Shown here: in pieces, positions 12,512 through 24,127 of the stretch
Numbering within the stretch: the first letter of the stretch is position 1
Layout of the letters: each line of letters begins with the position of its first letter
Source of the DNA: Isoetes taiwanensis
Lineage: Eukaryota; Streptophyta; Lycopodiopsida; Isoetales; Isoetaceae
Direction: 5' to 3'
Assembly: GCA_021234155.1 (NCBI GenBank)
Contig: JAJEKV010000006.1
Coordinates: 13,048,143 to 13,112,142 of the forward strand
DNA length: 64,000 bases
Made by a program: the position numbers and the translations under genes
Notes under the pieces: model-generated
What the model was told of the DNA's origin: nothing
Databases searched by the model: none
Seen by the model: the letters and a program-made list of their open reading frames with translations, nothing else

Positions 12512-14637
12512 ACATGGCCCACACCGGTGATCACGAGAAGAAGATGTCGAAGAGGGGGCCTCTGGCTAATGGGAAGGCGGCGAGACTTAGGCGGCACATG
12601 CGGAGTTGCTCAAGTGGGCGGGGCAGACCATGGTGCTTTCGTCCTTCTTTGCATTGTTCAGTAGTATCTAGAGGGCTTTCCCGGTCATGGACCACAAGCG
12701 GGGTTGTTCCAATCTACAAGGCGGGGGACCCACAATGTCCGCCAAATTCTTGAACCATCATGCTCCATTTCGGTGTTTGCCAAAGGCGTACCGCGGGCAT
12801 TCTCGATCGGCGGGTAACCCGGATAAGCGGAAGCGGAAAGGAAGTTAGGGCACTTACCCGGGAAGGCTTCCGACCCCAGACATTCGACCATTGATCACAT
12901 CTTCACACTCAAGGCCACAGTCGAGGATGGCAAGGAAACCGTCGGGAGGACACATCTTTAACATTTGTGGACTTTGCAAAAGCTTTACGACCACCGATTA
13001 CCGAAGGAAGCGTTGTGGGCGAGATTGCACCATCACAGGGGCTCCCTATGGATCTGCGAAGCGGTGTATAGACTATCTGAGAGTTGCACTGCCGCATGCA
13101 ACCGAAGGGCCGATCATTTGCCCGGTAGCATTGGGTTAGGCAAGGTTGTCCTCTCTCACCCACACTCTTTGGACTTTACATTGACCGGTTGGAAGCCCTT
13201 CTTTGCCAATGGGGGGCGATATCTGACTCTTGCACCGGGTCATCCAATGAAACTCATCTATCGCGGATGATGTGGATCTCTTAGCCCATACGGAGGGCAT
13301 GCGAGCACACCTAGATGCCACGGACACATTACTCCGGGGTGATGGACATGCGTGTCAACACAGCCAAGACTAAGGTGGTCCTCATATCCTCCTCCGTCAT
13401 CCAGGCACCTCCCGGCTCACTTGGTATCGAAGCGCGGATGGTAGAGAGTCACACCCGCGACTACAAGTACACGGGGTGGAATTTTCGTCCTCAATGTGAT
13501 GGGATGCATCCATTAAGCCTTGGTGACCGCATTTTGGAAGGCGTTATGCGCAAATGCAAAACAATAGTCACAGGGCAGGTGTATGGTAGGGGCCACCAAT
13601 CACATTTGTTCCGAGCCTTGGTGGAGCCAGTTCTTACGTATGGGGTCTAGTGTGGGGGGCCTGGTAGTGTCTTTGGCGACTTGGAATGGACTTAGAGCAG
13701 GTCGTAAGGCATTTTTGACCAATACTTGGGGTCAAGCCCTCGTTCCATATTTGGATCTTGTTGCGGAGACATGATTCATGGCCCTGACATGCAACCCTCG
13801 ATAGACACATTGTTTATTTCGGAAGGTGGCCATCATAGGCGACACTTCGGCTCCGCACTTGGCTTCTGGCACAAGTGGCGTGAGCCCGCTGCGACTCGGG
13901 GCTTGTTGGAAGGACAAAGAGCCCGGCATGGGTGGCTATTTGGAAATGTAGCGCGCATAGATTAGATCGAGGTTGGTATTGCCGGTAGGGATAGGTGAGG
14001 GGGTACTTGGACTCTTGTTTCTGAGGGAAGCTCACGGGACCACCATGCTTTGGAGCAGGTAAAGATGGCACACTACAAACAACACATAAACCCCACCACG
14101 GTTCGAGGCCCACACTCTACACGCATTCTTAGTTGCCCATGAAGAAGCCGCAGATCATCCAGCGTCCATTGGAGCAGGGGCCCCCATCTTTGGCAGGAGG
14201 CCAGGTGGGTGGGTTTTGGAGAGGAACGCCGGAGGCCGGCTTTGTCGGTGTTGTCGGCGGGGGTTGTTGAGGATGAAAGCCATGCCTTCGGATGCTGTCC
14301 GACCCTATAGTGGTATTCGGCTCGCTACATTCTCTTGGTGCGACTGTACGCCACCTGCGTACTTTCGATGCATGTCGGTTCGATCCCTTGGCTCCTACCT
14401 CCGGGAGGTTTTGGATCTAATACTCACCTCTGCCCTCGAGCCTACCTAGGTGCTTGAGGAATTCATATCTATATGTATATTTGTGCATAAGTGCCGGCGG
14501 TAGTTTGTTCTTCTTGACGATTTTTCCCTCCTAAGGGGGTTTTTAATAGGGTAGCAAATATCTTCTGCACCCGTGTAATTAAAGGTCCCATAGGCGATTG
14601 GCCTCCACGGACGATAAAAAGAACCTTCCTTCCTTCC
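12512..14637 (+). pseudogene. decayed LINE (non-LTR retrotransposon) reverse transcriptase fragment
   Basis: GC-rich segment that breaks the AT-rich LTR copy 2. Conceptual frames give fragments matching the LINE ORF2 order seen intact at 59-62.5 kb: LANGKAA near 12560, GVVPIYKAGD near 12700, FAKAFTTTDY near 12970, a remnant of the CPLSPTLFGL motif near 13145 split over frames, LFRALVEPVLTYGV near 13610-13650, and a C-terminal part to about 14445 (LGSYLREVLDLIL). Many frameshifts and stops; it cannot encode a working protein. The 5' end (endonuclease) is missing. The 3' end is a pyrimidine tail (ccttccttcctag). Confidence 0.75.
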
Positions 14638-15388
14638 TAGATATTACATCATAATTATATTACAATTGACCTTGGATTTTTGTTAAAAGATTCAATTCTT
14701 CACCATATTGCATTTACCAACCTAGCAAGACTTTATAACAAGTTTAGACAAGATCTCGAGTTGCGGGAGGGGGCCTTTCGAACCCGGGCATCGTCATAAT
14801 TGGTATCGAGAGCATGTTGGATCTTTGGGAGTTGATATATCAAATCAGAGATTAAGTTGAGTTTGTGGATTTATGATACTAATGGTTCTTCTTTGCCAGA
14901 CATTTGGAGATGGTGTCCTCTGGAGAGGAGTAGTATCTAGAGGCTTTGTGGTTACCATGGATGTATGTCAAGGAAGAAGTCTCCACATAAGCAAACGAAG
15001 AGCAACTCTTGATTATGTTGAGGAATACCCGGATAAGATGAATGAGTTGGCATTTCATATTGATTCTAATTGGTCTTTGGGGAATGCTTCACCAAATCTA
15101 TGATCGACCCATGAGGACACGGGTTAAATTCTAGAAGGGAGATTGCAATGGACCTAGCCACTTGATGTGCGATATATGTATTTATGGATGCATGTACACA
15201 TGCTTCAATCATATGCATGCATGGAGAGTATAAAAAGCAAGGGTTTTACCCCATTCTAGGACTTTGTAAGAGCATGAAGGTAGGAGGAACCTTAAAGGTA
15301 AGAGCTTGGGAGATTACATCCGAAATGCATCAAGGCGGTTATGAGAAGGCCATAGTTTAAAAAGACTACTTGAAATATCCTTCCTTTT

Positions 15389-15420
15389 GGGGGAGGGGGG
15401 GGGGGGAGTCATGGGGGGGG
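15389..15420 (+). repeat. G-run
   Basis: Long runs of G (5, then 12 or more, then 8) with two short interruptions in the second internal region. The equivalent region of the first copy (about 10830) lacks the run. Confidence 0.8.
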
Positions 15421-15989
15421 TTCCATTGATCAAATCTGAGGCACATGGGCTACCATGATTAGATTTATGCATGACTTGATAAGAAGGATTGAAATTTGTA
15501 TGAAGGATGAGAATTTGACCAAAAATCAAAATGAGATCTACATAGGAAAATCAATGTATGAATATAAACTCTTTGGGTTGGGCATGCTCCATGCTAAAAA
15601 ACAAATTAAAGGGCCGATTTGCCTTGTAGAGACTTTAATCGATAATTTCCAAATCTTAAGCAGTTGCCCTATGGTGCTTTCGGTTACGTCTTGTGCCTTT
15701 TTGATTTATTTTTAGCCATTGCTTTGTTGTTTGAGAGTTATATTTTATGTCAATTTGCTAATAACTAAATAAGATAAGATAAGAAGGGCCATGACTCTAG
15801 CTCAATAGAAGACGTATTAGCTAGCAAATTGGTTAAAATCAATCTAGATGGAATCCCTTCAAAGTGCATGGTTTGAATAAGTAAATTCACTAAGGGAAAA
15901 TTATTGATGAAAGAATTATGAAGTACTTTAGCGACTACGAAATCAATGCGGTAATAGTTTTATCAATTAAATGTATTCGGTAAGGAAAG

Positions 15990-17367
15990 TGGATTTTAAT
16001 TATGAGTTATTAAAAGTTTAGCTAAAAGTTTTTAAAATAAACAAAATGAGTAGAACTATGTGCAAAATTGGGCCATGGGAAGTTATGGAAGCTTTTGAAC
16101 TTAACTATGGCATCTAAATACCTATGGTACTAAGTGGGTTTGGCATTATAATGGAATTGTTGTGGATGGTAAGCTTTGCTGATAGGAGACTAGTAGTATT
16201 TCTATTTGGTCAATGAAGTGCATGTGTTGGATTTACATTTTCCGACACAAGGCTTGAGACTTCCTCGACATGTTTGGATCATCATCGGAGACTTTATCGA
16301 TCATTAGCTACTTGACACGAGTAGGTTATATGGGCAACCTCGACAAAGGGTAAAATCAAGGCATGGTATATATTAAATATCTAATGAACTTCACATGTCT
16401 TTAGTCTTTGGTATTGCATCATATGTGTCTTGGTATTTGATGTCTATTGGATCCTCGTCATATTTCTCTTCCTTTTTCCCACCTTGGTTTTGTTTTAGGA
16501 TGCTCATGTTCATCATCTTCTATGTCATGTTGTTGTGCTCTTCTGACAATAAAGTATAGTTCTCCTTGCAAGGATGCTAATATATGTATTTAATGACTCC
16601 ATGGTAAGAGGTCCTCCGATGCCAAATGTGGGCTGTGAAGTATCATTATCAAGAGGTTCACCCCACCACTCAAGGTTTCGTGCCTGCTTGGTTTCAAGGT
16701 TGCACCAAGAAAGGGAGAAGGGGATGCACACCCGATATCCAAGATGCAAGCTCCCAAAACAAACATATTTGAAATGGAGTTGTATTATATGTGTTGTGTA
16801 TCAATACATGAAGTACAATATATAAACAAAATGGTGATACTAAGAATAGTAGTAGCCATTCAACCACCGCCCACTAATAATGGCCGTTACATAGTTATGT
16901 AGGTGCTTTCCTATCGATAAAGTGCTTTGTCGATTACTAATATTACGATTGATCTTGGATTATTATTTATGAGTAAAGCGTCTAAGCACAATGGTGGGGG
17001 CACTTTCTATGTTGGCGACACATGGTGCTTGTGCTATGCTTTAAAACTATTTTCTTTGTATTTTGATTTTATTTTTTTTTTTTTTATTTTTTTTGATATA
17101 TTTCTCTAACACGCATTTATATTTCCCCTTAGAATATAAAATTTCAAATTCCAAAAGCGGGACTTCTAAAAAAAGAGGATAAAAATAAAAAAGATTCATT
17201 GTAGGGATGCTAATGCTATGCTTGGATGTCGCGAAAATGCCTCGCTTGGTGCATTTACCCTAAGAAGGTTCAATTCTTCATCATATTTTACCAATCTAAT
17301 TGAGTTTATAACAAGTTTAAATAAGATTCCGAGTTGTCGGGGAGGGTCAAGTCGGCGGGGCTCGTCA
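15990..17367 (+). repeat. LTR copy 3 of the array
   Basis: Begins TGGATTTTAATTATGAG after ggtaaggaaag. It follows copies 1 and 2, with a diverged block around 16440-16900, and ends near gggctcgtca. It is followed by non-element sequence, so it is the terminal LTR of the array. Confidence 0.6.
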
Positions 17368-19790
17368 CCTCCTCGAAAATGGGCCGAGTCTTTTCTTTGA
17401 AGTGCAGTACCTCTAAATAAACTTTCTCATCCTCAGCCAAGACAAGTCTGCCTTCACTTTAATGGCTCTAGTAGAAGCATTTCCCAAATCTTCCAAATGT
17501 TGAATTAGTTCGAGATGGATTGAGGATTTGATCTTTACATGCTTTCTCGCAATACCTATGCATAGAACTCCATTAAAGCTCACCTTACTTGTACGAAAAG
17601 AGGTTGTCGTCACATGTTTACTATTTAATTAATTTTTAAATGTCATAATTGGGGGAGGGGATGAAGGCATTTTATATTTGAGATGAAGACGATACTCATT
17701 TTTTCATGGAATATTTACCAAACTAACTTAACTATTATTTGAATTCCTAAAAGCCCTTCAAATTTTGAAATTCCCAAAATGCCCTTAATTCTTAAGTATT
17801 TTTAAAATAGCCTTTTGTATTTTAAAATCACTAAAATCACGATTTCCAAATGAGATGATCATTCTTTGCATAGAAAGTATTTCTTACAAATCACAACAAC
17901 TTGGGAAATAAATTTGATATGTGACATTCTTAAGGCAAAATCACATTATGACCAAATATTCAATAGAAATATCAAATAAGGTTTTACGCAATTCGCGTTC
18001 AATATGGCGCCATTACCTGGCATCTATTAGCTTGTACACATGCTTTTCTCTATCCCTTATCTTACGTCCTATCTCGTTGAATGATAAAATCATATTCTAT
18101 TCTATTCTATTCTATTCTTTTAGGCAACCAACACATGTTGTAGGATGTAGCATTTTATTATTTTTAAAGTTCAAGATTTGGTGGATAAATAGCTCCGCAT
18201 ATGAATAGCGAATAAGGCTCAACAAGTAACACATTTGCTTTCCGAATTGTTATGATTTGCAAAAACACTTCCACGTGTAAAGAATGATCATCTATTGTGA
18301 ACATGTGCTTTTTTTGGTGATTTTTATTTTCATGTGAAACCCATTAAACACAAGTCTCAAAATGGCCCATATCTTGGATGCTAAAATTCCACGTCATGTT
18401 TTCTCCAACCAATGATGTTTGTGCATTTTTTTTTTTCAAGTCGCATATTAGTTGGCAAGTAGAAGAGAAGCGGGCTTACTTGGCATCCACATATGAAAAT
18501 TTCATAACACATGTGTGTGCATTCATTGATCCACATTAATGGCCCGCATTTTTTGTCAAATCGTCGCGGACCAAAATAATGGCTACTTTTTTTAATCTTT
18601 TACCACATGCCCACATGCACCAACCACCTTATCAAATTTTGGCACCAAGATTTCCATTGTTCACATTAAGCGCCATCATCAAGCATCCTCTTTCCATCTA
18701 AAATCTTCATTTGGAATCCAAGTCTCCAATAGTGTTTGTGTTTTTCAAAAAAGCATAGAGTTAAGCAACAAATGGCATAATTAGATCCACAAGCAAGCGT
18801 CGTTACATGCCATGTTTTACTACCCAAATTTTCATTAAAAGTTTTTCCTACTTTTTTTACTCTTCCCATTCATCATTATTGCTCTCGCCATTCATTCTTA
18901 CAATTCAGATTTTGTGTCGATCGGCGGTGGAAGGATATCTATCCATAGGCTCGTGGGTGAGAATGCTATCATTTGTTGACTATGGATTATATGGGAGGGC
19001 AAGACATTCATACTAATGAATAGGTAGAACTATAGGGTTCAAAATAAATATCATGGATAGTTATATTGCAAAAAAAAGAGAAGGAAGGGACTAAATGTTT
19101 TCAAGAGGAGGATCCCAAAAAATTTGCAAACACAATAATACATGGATCACACTTTGCCAAAATGCATATGCACTTTGTAAATGTGTTTTATGTTATTTAT
19201 CAAATGTGATCCTTGCTTCTTTTCTTCCCTCTTTTGATTTATATTCAAAGGCTCATGAATCAAATATTTTGTCTTTGGGCTATATTTATCGGATATTAGT
19301 AAACTATTTGAGATAGGGAAAATATTACTAACATCATTTTGTCAACAACCTGGATATAAAGACATACTTTTCAAATATACATTCATTGCAAGGACTAGTT
19401 TTCGTTGTAAAGTTGTGGGAGCCGAGCTTGAAAGTCAGGTCATGTGATCTCTTTTTAAGCCGCTTGTGCAAAAATATGAGAATGGTGTCCTTGCAATGAA
19501 GAAATGTTTGATAAGGCGTGCATCTAGTCCATGTTGAAAAATAGGTTACAAAATATTTGCTCCATTAGAGGTGTTTACTAATGCCCGTAGACACAAAAGC
19601 TCAAAAGACATATTGTATAAAATGTGATTTCAAAGCCTTTGGATATTAACTCAAGACATATGGAAACATTGTTGGGGTTTGATAAAATAACATAAAAATC
19701 TTATTTAATAAAGCTTTGGTTGTTGGTAAAGTGTTGGCTTATTGATTAAGTGTTTGTATTTTTGTTTTGGGACCCTCTTTGAAAAAGTTT
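17368..19790. other. AT-rich intergenic region
   Basis: No gene, LTR or protein signature recognised. It contains a long T-run just upstream (17075-17097) and a pentanucleotide tract at 18094-18119. Confidence 0.4.
18094..18119. repeat. (ATTCT)n pentanucleotide microsatellite
   Basis: About five copies of attct. The same pentamer recurs on one or the other strand near 29586-29606 and 54369-54388. Confidence 0.9.
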
Positions 19791-20600
19791 AATTCATAAA
19801 ACATAATATAACTTGGAATGATACATATTTTATATGCAAATGGGAGACTATTGATGAGGGACTTGGTGTTGAACCCTATTGACAACAAATTCATTCGCGT
19901 GGATCACACCATGCGAATTTAGTATATTCAACCTTTTTGAGCTTATACAAATTAAGCTCGGGTGTGATCTTTTGGAAAAGATGACTTCCTATAGTAAAAT
20001 TACTTTGATTATCTTTTAATAAAAGAAATATATATGTGTCTTATTTGAAGTTAAGTGTGGATATGTGACGTGCTCATTTATTGATAAAAGCGTTTGCTTT
20101 TTGAAAAAAAACTAATAACTTTATGTACTACTAGAGTTGATAAAGTATTTTAGATGCAAATAGGATGTTTGATGTGATCCTTCTTAAAAAATATGCTCTT
20201 TGAAAAGGACTAATAACTTTATGCACTTGGGGTGGTAAAGCATTAAATGAGAAGGGTACTTGTGTTTAATTTTAATTTGACAACAAATAAGAAAGTGGAT
20301 CACATGATCTTAGTAGAAGTGTGTTCCATTTTTGTTCATATGTGTATTATTGTTTTGTGTGATCCTTCTTGAAAAATAATATGCTCTTTGAAAAAAATGG
20401 ATAATGATTTATGTACTTAAGAGTGGTAAAAGCATTTTAGATACAAATGGAATGAGTACTTGTGTTTAATTTTAATTTTGACAACAAATAAGAAAGTAGA
20501 TCACACCATGCAATTTAATGTGTCCCTTTTTTTGCATATGTATTATTAAAGCTTGGTGTGATCCATCTTGAAAAAAAAAAAATAGCTTTCAAAAAAGGAA
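19791..20600. repeat. irregular AT-rich repeats, period about 180-200 bp
   Basis: Diverged copies share blocks such as tatgctctttgaaaa, ctaataactttatg, gacaacaaataagaaagt, gatcacaccatgc and gtgtgatcc..cttgaaaaa, in the same order. About three to four copies are visible. No coding capacity. Confidence 0.6.
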
Positions 20601-23036
20601 AGAAAGAAATATCTTATTTAAAGTGTAAAGTGTCAAGGACGAGACCGACAACATATAGATTTCCGACAATAAATTAAATACATATGGGCCCATGAATCAA
20701 AATCCCCATATTTTGGAGAATATTCCAAATAAATCTGTAATGATGAGATTTTGGTATCCTAGGTGGCATGGGAAAAAGGACATCCCCTGGAAATATGACG
20801 TGGAATGGGTGATAGGAGGCCATTTTGAGACCCCAAATCCCCCTAATGGTCCTCCTTCTTTTTGAAATTCCCAAAATGCTCTTAATTTTTAAGTATTTTC
20901 TAAATAAGCGATTTTGCATGGATTTGGTATGCATGTCTCATTGTGGTCGATTTGGATCTAAAAAGGGTCTTCACGGTAAGAATTACTGCGCCTATGATCT
21001 AGAATGGTAAAATTTGCCACAGAGGAGAAAAATCTGCAAGGTAAAGCTTGAATCCATGAATCAAGAATCGATCTTACTAGTGCCAAGAGAGAAGTCATGA
21101 GCAGATGTCCCTTCTCGCTTCATTTACCCACCTTCTCTGGTACTCTTTTTAACAACAGGAGAAAACCTAAAATATAAGACATGTCTTATATTAGCAGACA
21201 CGTCTTATTGTTGTAGCAGTGTGAAAAGGATTTTTGTAAGACATGTCTTATGCATGACCTGGAGAATAAAATGGTATCTTATACCACTAAGACATTCGTA
21301 AAAAGAGATTGTCGTGTGAAAAGGGCCTAAGTTAACAATTAAGGTTATTTTGGTAAATTTCCTTTTTTTCATTCTTGAGATCAATAGTTTGGGATTTAGA
21401 TAAATGAAAATGAAATTCTCAATATTCATTTTACCTCCCATAGGAGTAAATTGAAATTCCTATGTTTTAGATATAACATTCCATGCCAGTTTGTCTGGAA
21501 GTTCAAATATAACATTCCATGCCATTTAATTTTATTGGAAGCTCATGTACCATGACCATGGTTTCTTCTTTTTGCATTTATTTATTTTGATCCCTTCCGT
21601 ATCTCTTGCTACTTGTATATGTGCATTTGGATATAAATGATTCATTTTATGCCCAAACACAATCACGTAAAAAAAATGGATAATATTATTCACCATATCC
21701 ACAAATTCCCATGTGACAGTGTGCTCTAAAATGGCAGACGTGGCCACAAGTTTTTCACAATTGTGTCGATCACGATTCAATTTAACGCATCGCCTTGAGC
21801 AGCAAGTCCATCCATATAAACATCGAAAACGACAAATTCCACAATTAATCAATATCAGTTGCAATGTTCACACACCTCTTTCCACAACATGAGGAGCTAC
21901 TTGGACAAATGTTGGCATCAATCTCACAGAATGGACCCCTATATTGTCTCCTAGTTTCTTGTAGCAAAAGTTTGACATTCTGGGCTACTCCTCCAATGCT
22001 GCTCTGGAGAGTGCTAAGAACATCAAGATCAAGGTACATAACACTAGTTGGCGCATCCCCTAGTGTCTAGAATTTATGAAATTGGGAATCCACTTGTATA
22101 AGGTTTCGAGATTAAAGGTGGACCTAATGAGTTGAAGTAACAAGGGTTTCTGAACTCCAAGCTCAAACTAGAAAATTTTTGTGCCCCAAACTAGCATCAA
22201 AGCCCCATCATAAAGGATGCAACACCAGAAACTTTCACATGCTGATTCTAAACTCCAATAGTGCCTCAAGGCCTCCCCAGATGCTCTATATCAACAAAGA
22301 CGACGATGACGACGCGGCCTAGCGAGTAGCTCCATGCATATACAATGTGTATATATATAATATATAATATAAAGGCTAAAGTATATGATGTAACTGCCTT
22401 CCCTTCCCATGCCAATGGATCAGAACTCAATAATGAAGCCAACCACAACACATGCTTGTGTTTGCCAGTTTTGAACTTGCCCTGCCACTATTCAATAGAT
22501 AAATCGTTTTCTGCAACATGTTTTTGTAACGCCAATAAAGGTTTTTCCGGCACCAGAAAATAAATTATTTTCTAACGAGGAGGACAAGCTAGATTCGTTC
22601 TGCTATATTCTTGTCCTATGTACACGGGATAAACGATCTTCTTCATAACAGAATGCTGGATCTTTAAACTGCTGTTAGCATTTTCTTATGTGAAGTGTAA
22701 GTTTCTTCATTTTTCCCTGTTTGGATTGAAGGGATTGCAGAACCTCTTATAATTTTATTCGAAAATTAATTCTTTCTTGCTGCATGATAATGAAAATTGT
22801 TCTTAAAGAAATGACTTCAAAACCTCCAAATATGCAACCATTGTATTTTTTATTGATACCTCAAAAATATATACAAAAACCTTACTAACATCGATCACTT
22901 GGTATTAGAACCTCAAGACTATTACTTTTGAACAATATCAAATAGATCCAGCCAGTACTTTTGGAACCTGTGCATGAACGTTCTGCCTCTTAGTTTGTTC
23001 CTTGTTTGGGAATGGTAACATAATGACCTTGATCCT
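20601..23036. other. gene-poor region downstream of HSP21
   Basis: AT-rich sequence with the palindromes at 21171-21250. Open frames around 21530-22070 show no family signature. The part nearest 23.0 kb would include the 3' UTR of the minus-strand HSP21-like gene. Confidence 0.4.
21171..21250. repeat. pair of palindromes with the core TAAGACATGTCTTA
   Basis: A perfect 22-bp palindrome at 21171-21192 contains the 14-bp core, which recurs exactly at 21237-21250. Related half-sites (cgtcttat at 21201, actaagacatt at 21288) lie nearby. Could be a hairpin or dimer-binding site, or a small inverted-repeat element. Confidence 0.85.
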
Positions 23037-24011
23037 TCAATTCTGTTTGATGTCCTCTCGCTTTACATTCTCAGGCAAATATTCTGGTTTCATAGCTTCC
23101 AAAGCTTCTGGAGGACCATTTTTAATCCTTGCATTCCATTCCTCACTATGTTCTCCTTTTATAACAAGGGCATCTTCCTCAAGGTACACATGCAATTCCT
23201 CTTTGCTTAACCCAGGCATGTCCACCCTCATCCTATACACATCATCTGCCTCTACTATATCCCATGGAGCTCTGGTCCTTGCCATCCTTTCTAAACCTGT
23301 GTCTTCGAACATATTTTCCACAAAATCTAGCATCTGTTGCATCGGCCTCGCCGCAGGAAAGAACGGATCCCACAAGTCTGTAGATTCAATGCAGAACATC
23401 ATAAAAAACCAGAAACTTTTCAATTTACTGTTTCTAGCAAATCCAATTCAGAACATAAAAAACCAAAACTTTTCAATTTACTGCTTCAGGTCTGCAGATT
23501 CAATTTAAAACATAAAAAACCATAAAAACTTCTCAATTTACTGGTTCAAATCTTGATATTCAAACAAAAGCCCTCAAAGCACAGCTTTAAACCTTCCCAG
23601 CAATCCATCAATTCGGAAAACAGAGCATTTTTAACATAAGAAAAATACAAAAAAAATCTTTAAGACCTTCTTCCCATCAATCCAGAACAAGAAGCAAATC
23701 TAAACGAAATACGAACAAAAACTCAGAAAAGGTCGCATACCAAAGGCAGAAATAGGAGTAATCTGTCGCCTCGGAGCTCTAGTTACAGCAGAGCCTTGGG
23801 ATCTTTGTGGTGCCGGGGCAGAAGCACCGTTTTGTCGTCTCTCAACACCGTTTTGCCGTCTCTCAACAGCAATTTGCTCTTCATTAGCCATAGCTCTGGC
23901 GGAAAGAAGGGGCCGATTTGCAGAAACATGGGAAAACTTGGGATAGGAAAATGTAACAAACTGGGAGGGAGCCAAATGTAGAGATGAAGCAACAACAGAG
24001 CTGAGAGCCAT
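23037..24011 (-). CDS. HSP21: chloroplast-type small heat shock protein, 3' end frameshifted
   Basis: Exon 1 (24011-23741) begins with ATG and encodes 90 residues: a Ser-rich plastid transit peptide and a Q/N/R-rich linker. Exon 2 (23377-23037) adds 112 residues after a GT-AG intron, 203 aa in all. Exon 2 has the Met-containing amphipathic segment typical of plastid Hsp20 (PMQQMLDFVENMFED) and then the alpha-crystallin domain (RAPWDIVEADDVYRMRVDMPGLSKEEL in two blocks, VIKGEH, LPENVKREDIK). Such proteins hold unfolding stromal proteins during heat stress. The frame stops early at IKQN. One base over, the family's last beta strands continue (ELKDQGHYVTIPK) to a stop at 22990. A single base appears to have been lost, removing the final strand that oligomerisation needs. 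Upstream TATA and heat-shock elements are intact. Confidence 0.88.
23400..23540. repeat. about 60-bp tandem repeats in the HSP21 intron
   Basis: Three diverged copies built on aacataaaaaaccaaaactt and ttcaatttactg, with a variable part between, lie just upstream of exon 2. Confidence 0.75.
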
Positions 24012-24086
24012 CGCCGGAAGCAGATATCTGGACGATCGAGAGAATCAGCTATATTCTTCGTGATTCCGAGCTATGGCTATGGCGTG

Positions 24087-24127
24087 TTATATAGGCCAGA
24101 TGCCGGACATGCGAGAAGAATCTGGAA
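24087..24127 (-). promoter_or_regulatory. HSP21 promoter: TATA box and heat-shock element
   Basis: On the minus strand CCTATATAA (24095-24087) lies about 76-84 nt before the ATG. About 20 nt further upstream is GAA-nn-ATC-nn-GAA (24115-24127 on the plus strand), a three-unit heat-shock element with one unit imperfect. The position fits heat-shock factor control. Confidence 0.65.

Larger units (their letters stand above)
11429..14797 (+). repeat. LTR copy 2, interrupted by a LINE fragment
   Basis: Begins TGGATTTTAATTATGAG after a purine tract. It follows LTR 1 until about 12511, is broken by the 12512-14637 LINE, and resumes at 14638 (atattacatcataatta) to its end beside the second primer site. 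Confidence 0.65.
9185..17367 (+). mobile_element. non-coding LTR-retroelement array: LTR-internal-LTR-internal-LTR
   Basis: Three long copies of the same LTR (about 9185-10410, 11429-14797 with an insertion, 15990-17367) alternate with two internal regions (10411-11428 and 14798-15989). Both internal regions start with a tRNA-iMet-like primer site (ttggtattagagcatg and ttggtatcgagagcatg) and share the same downstream sequence (gttggatctttgggagttga). Both end in a purine tract (taaggaaag) before TGGATTTTAA, which opens LTR 2 and LTR 3. Neither internal region has a recognisable gag or pol frame, so this is a LARD/TRIM-like non-autonomous element. The three-LTR arrangement is what unequal LTR recombination between tandem copies leaves. 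The left edge of LTR 1 is diverged and approximate. Confidence 0.7.

Noticed and set aside
23002..23508. 168-aa plus-strand frame across HSP21
   Set aside because: Antisense shadow of the HSP21 exon, which has clear alpha-crystallin motifs on the minus strand.
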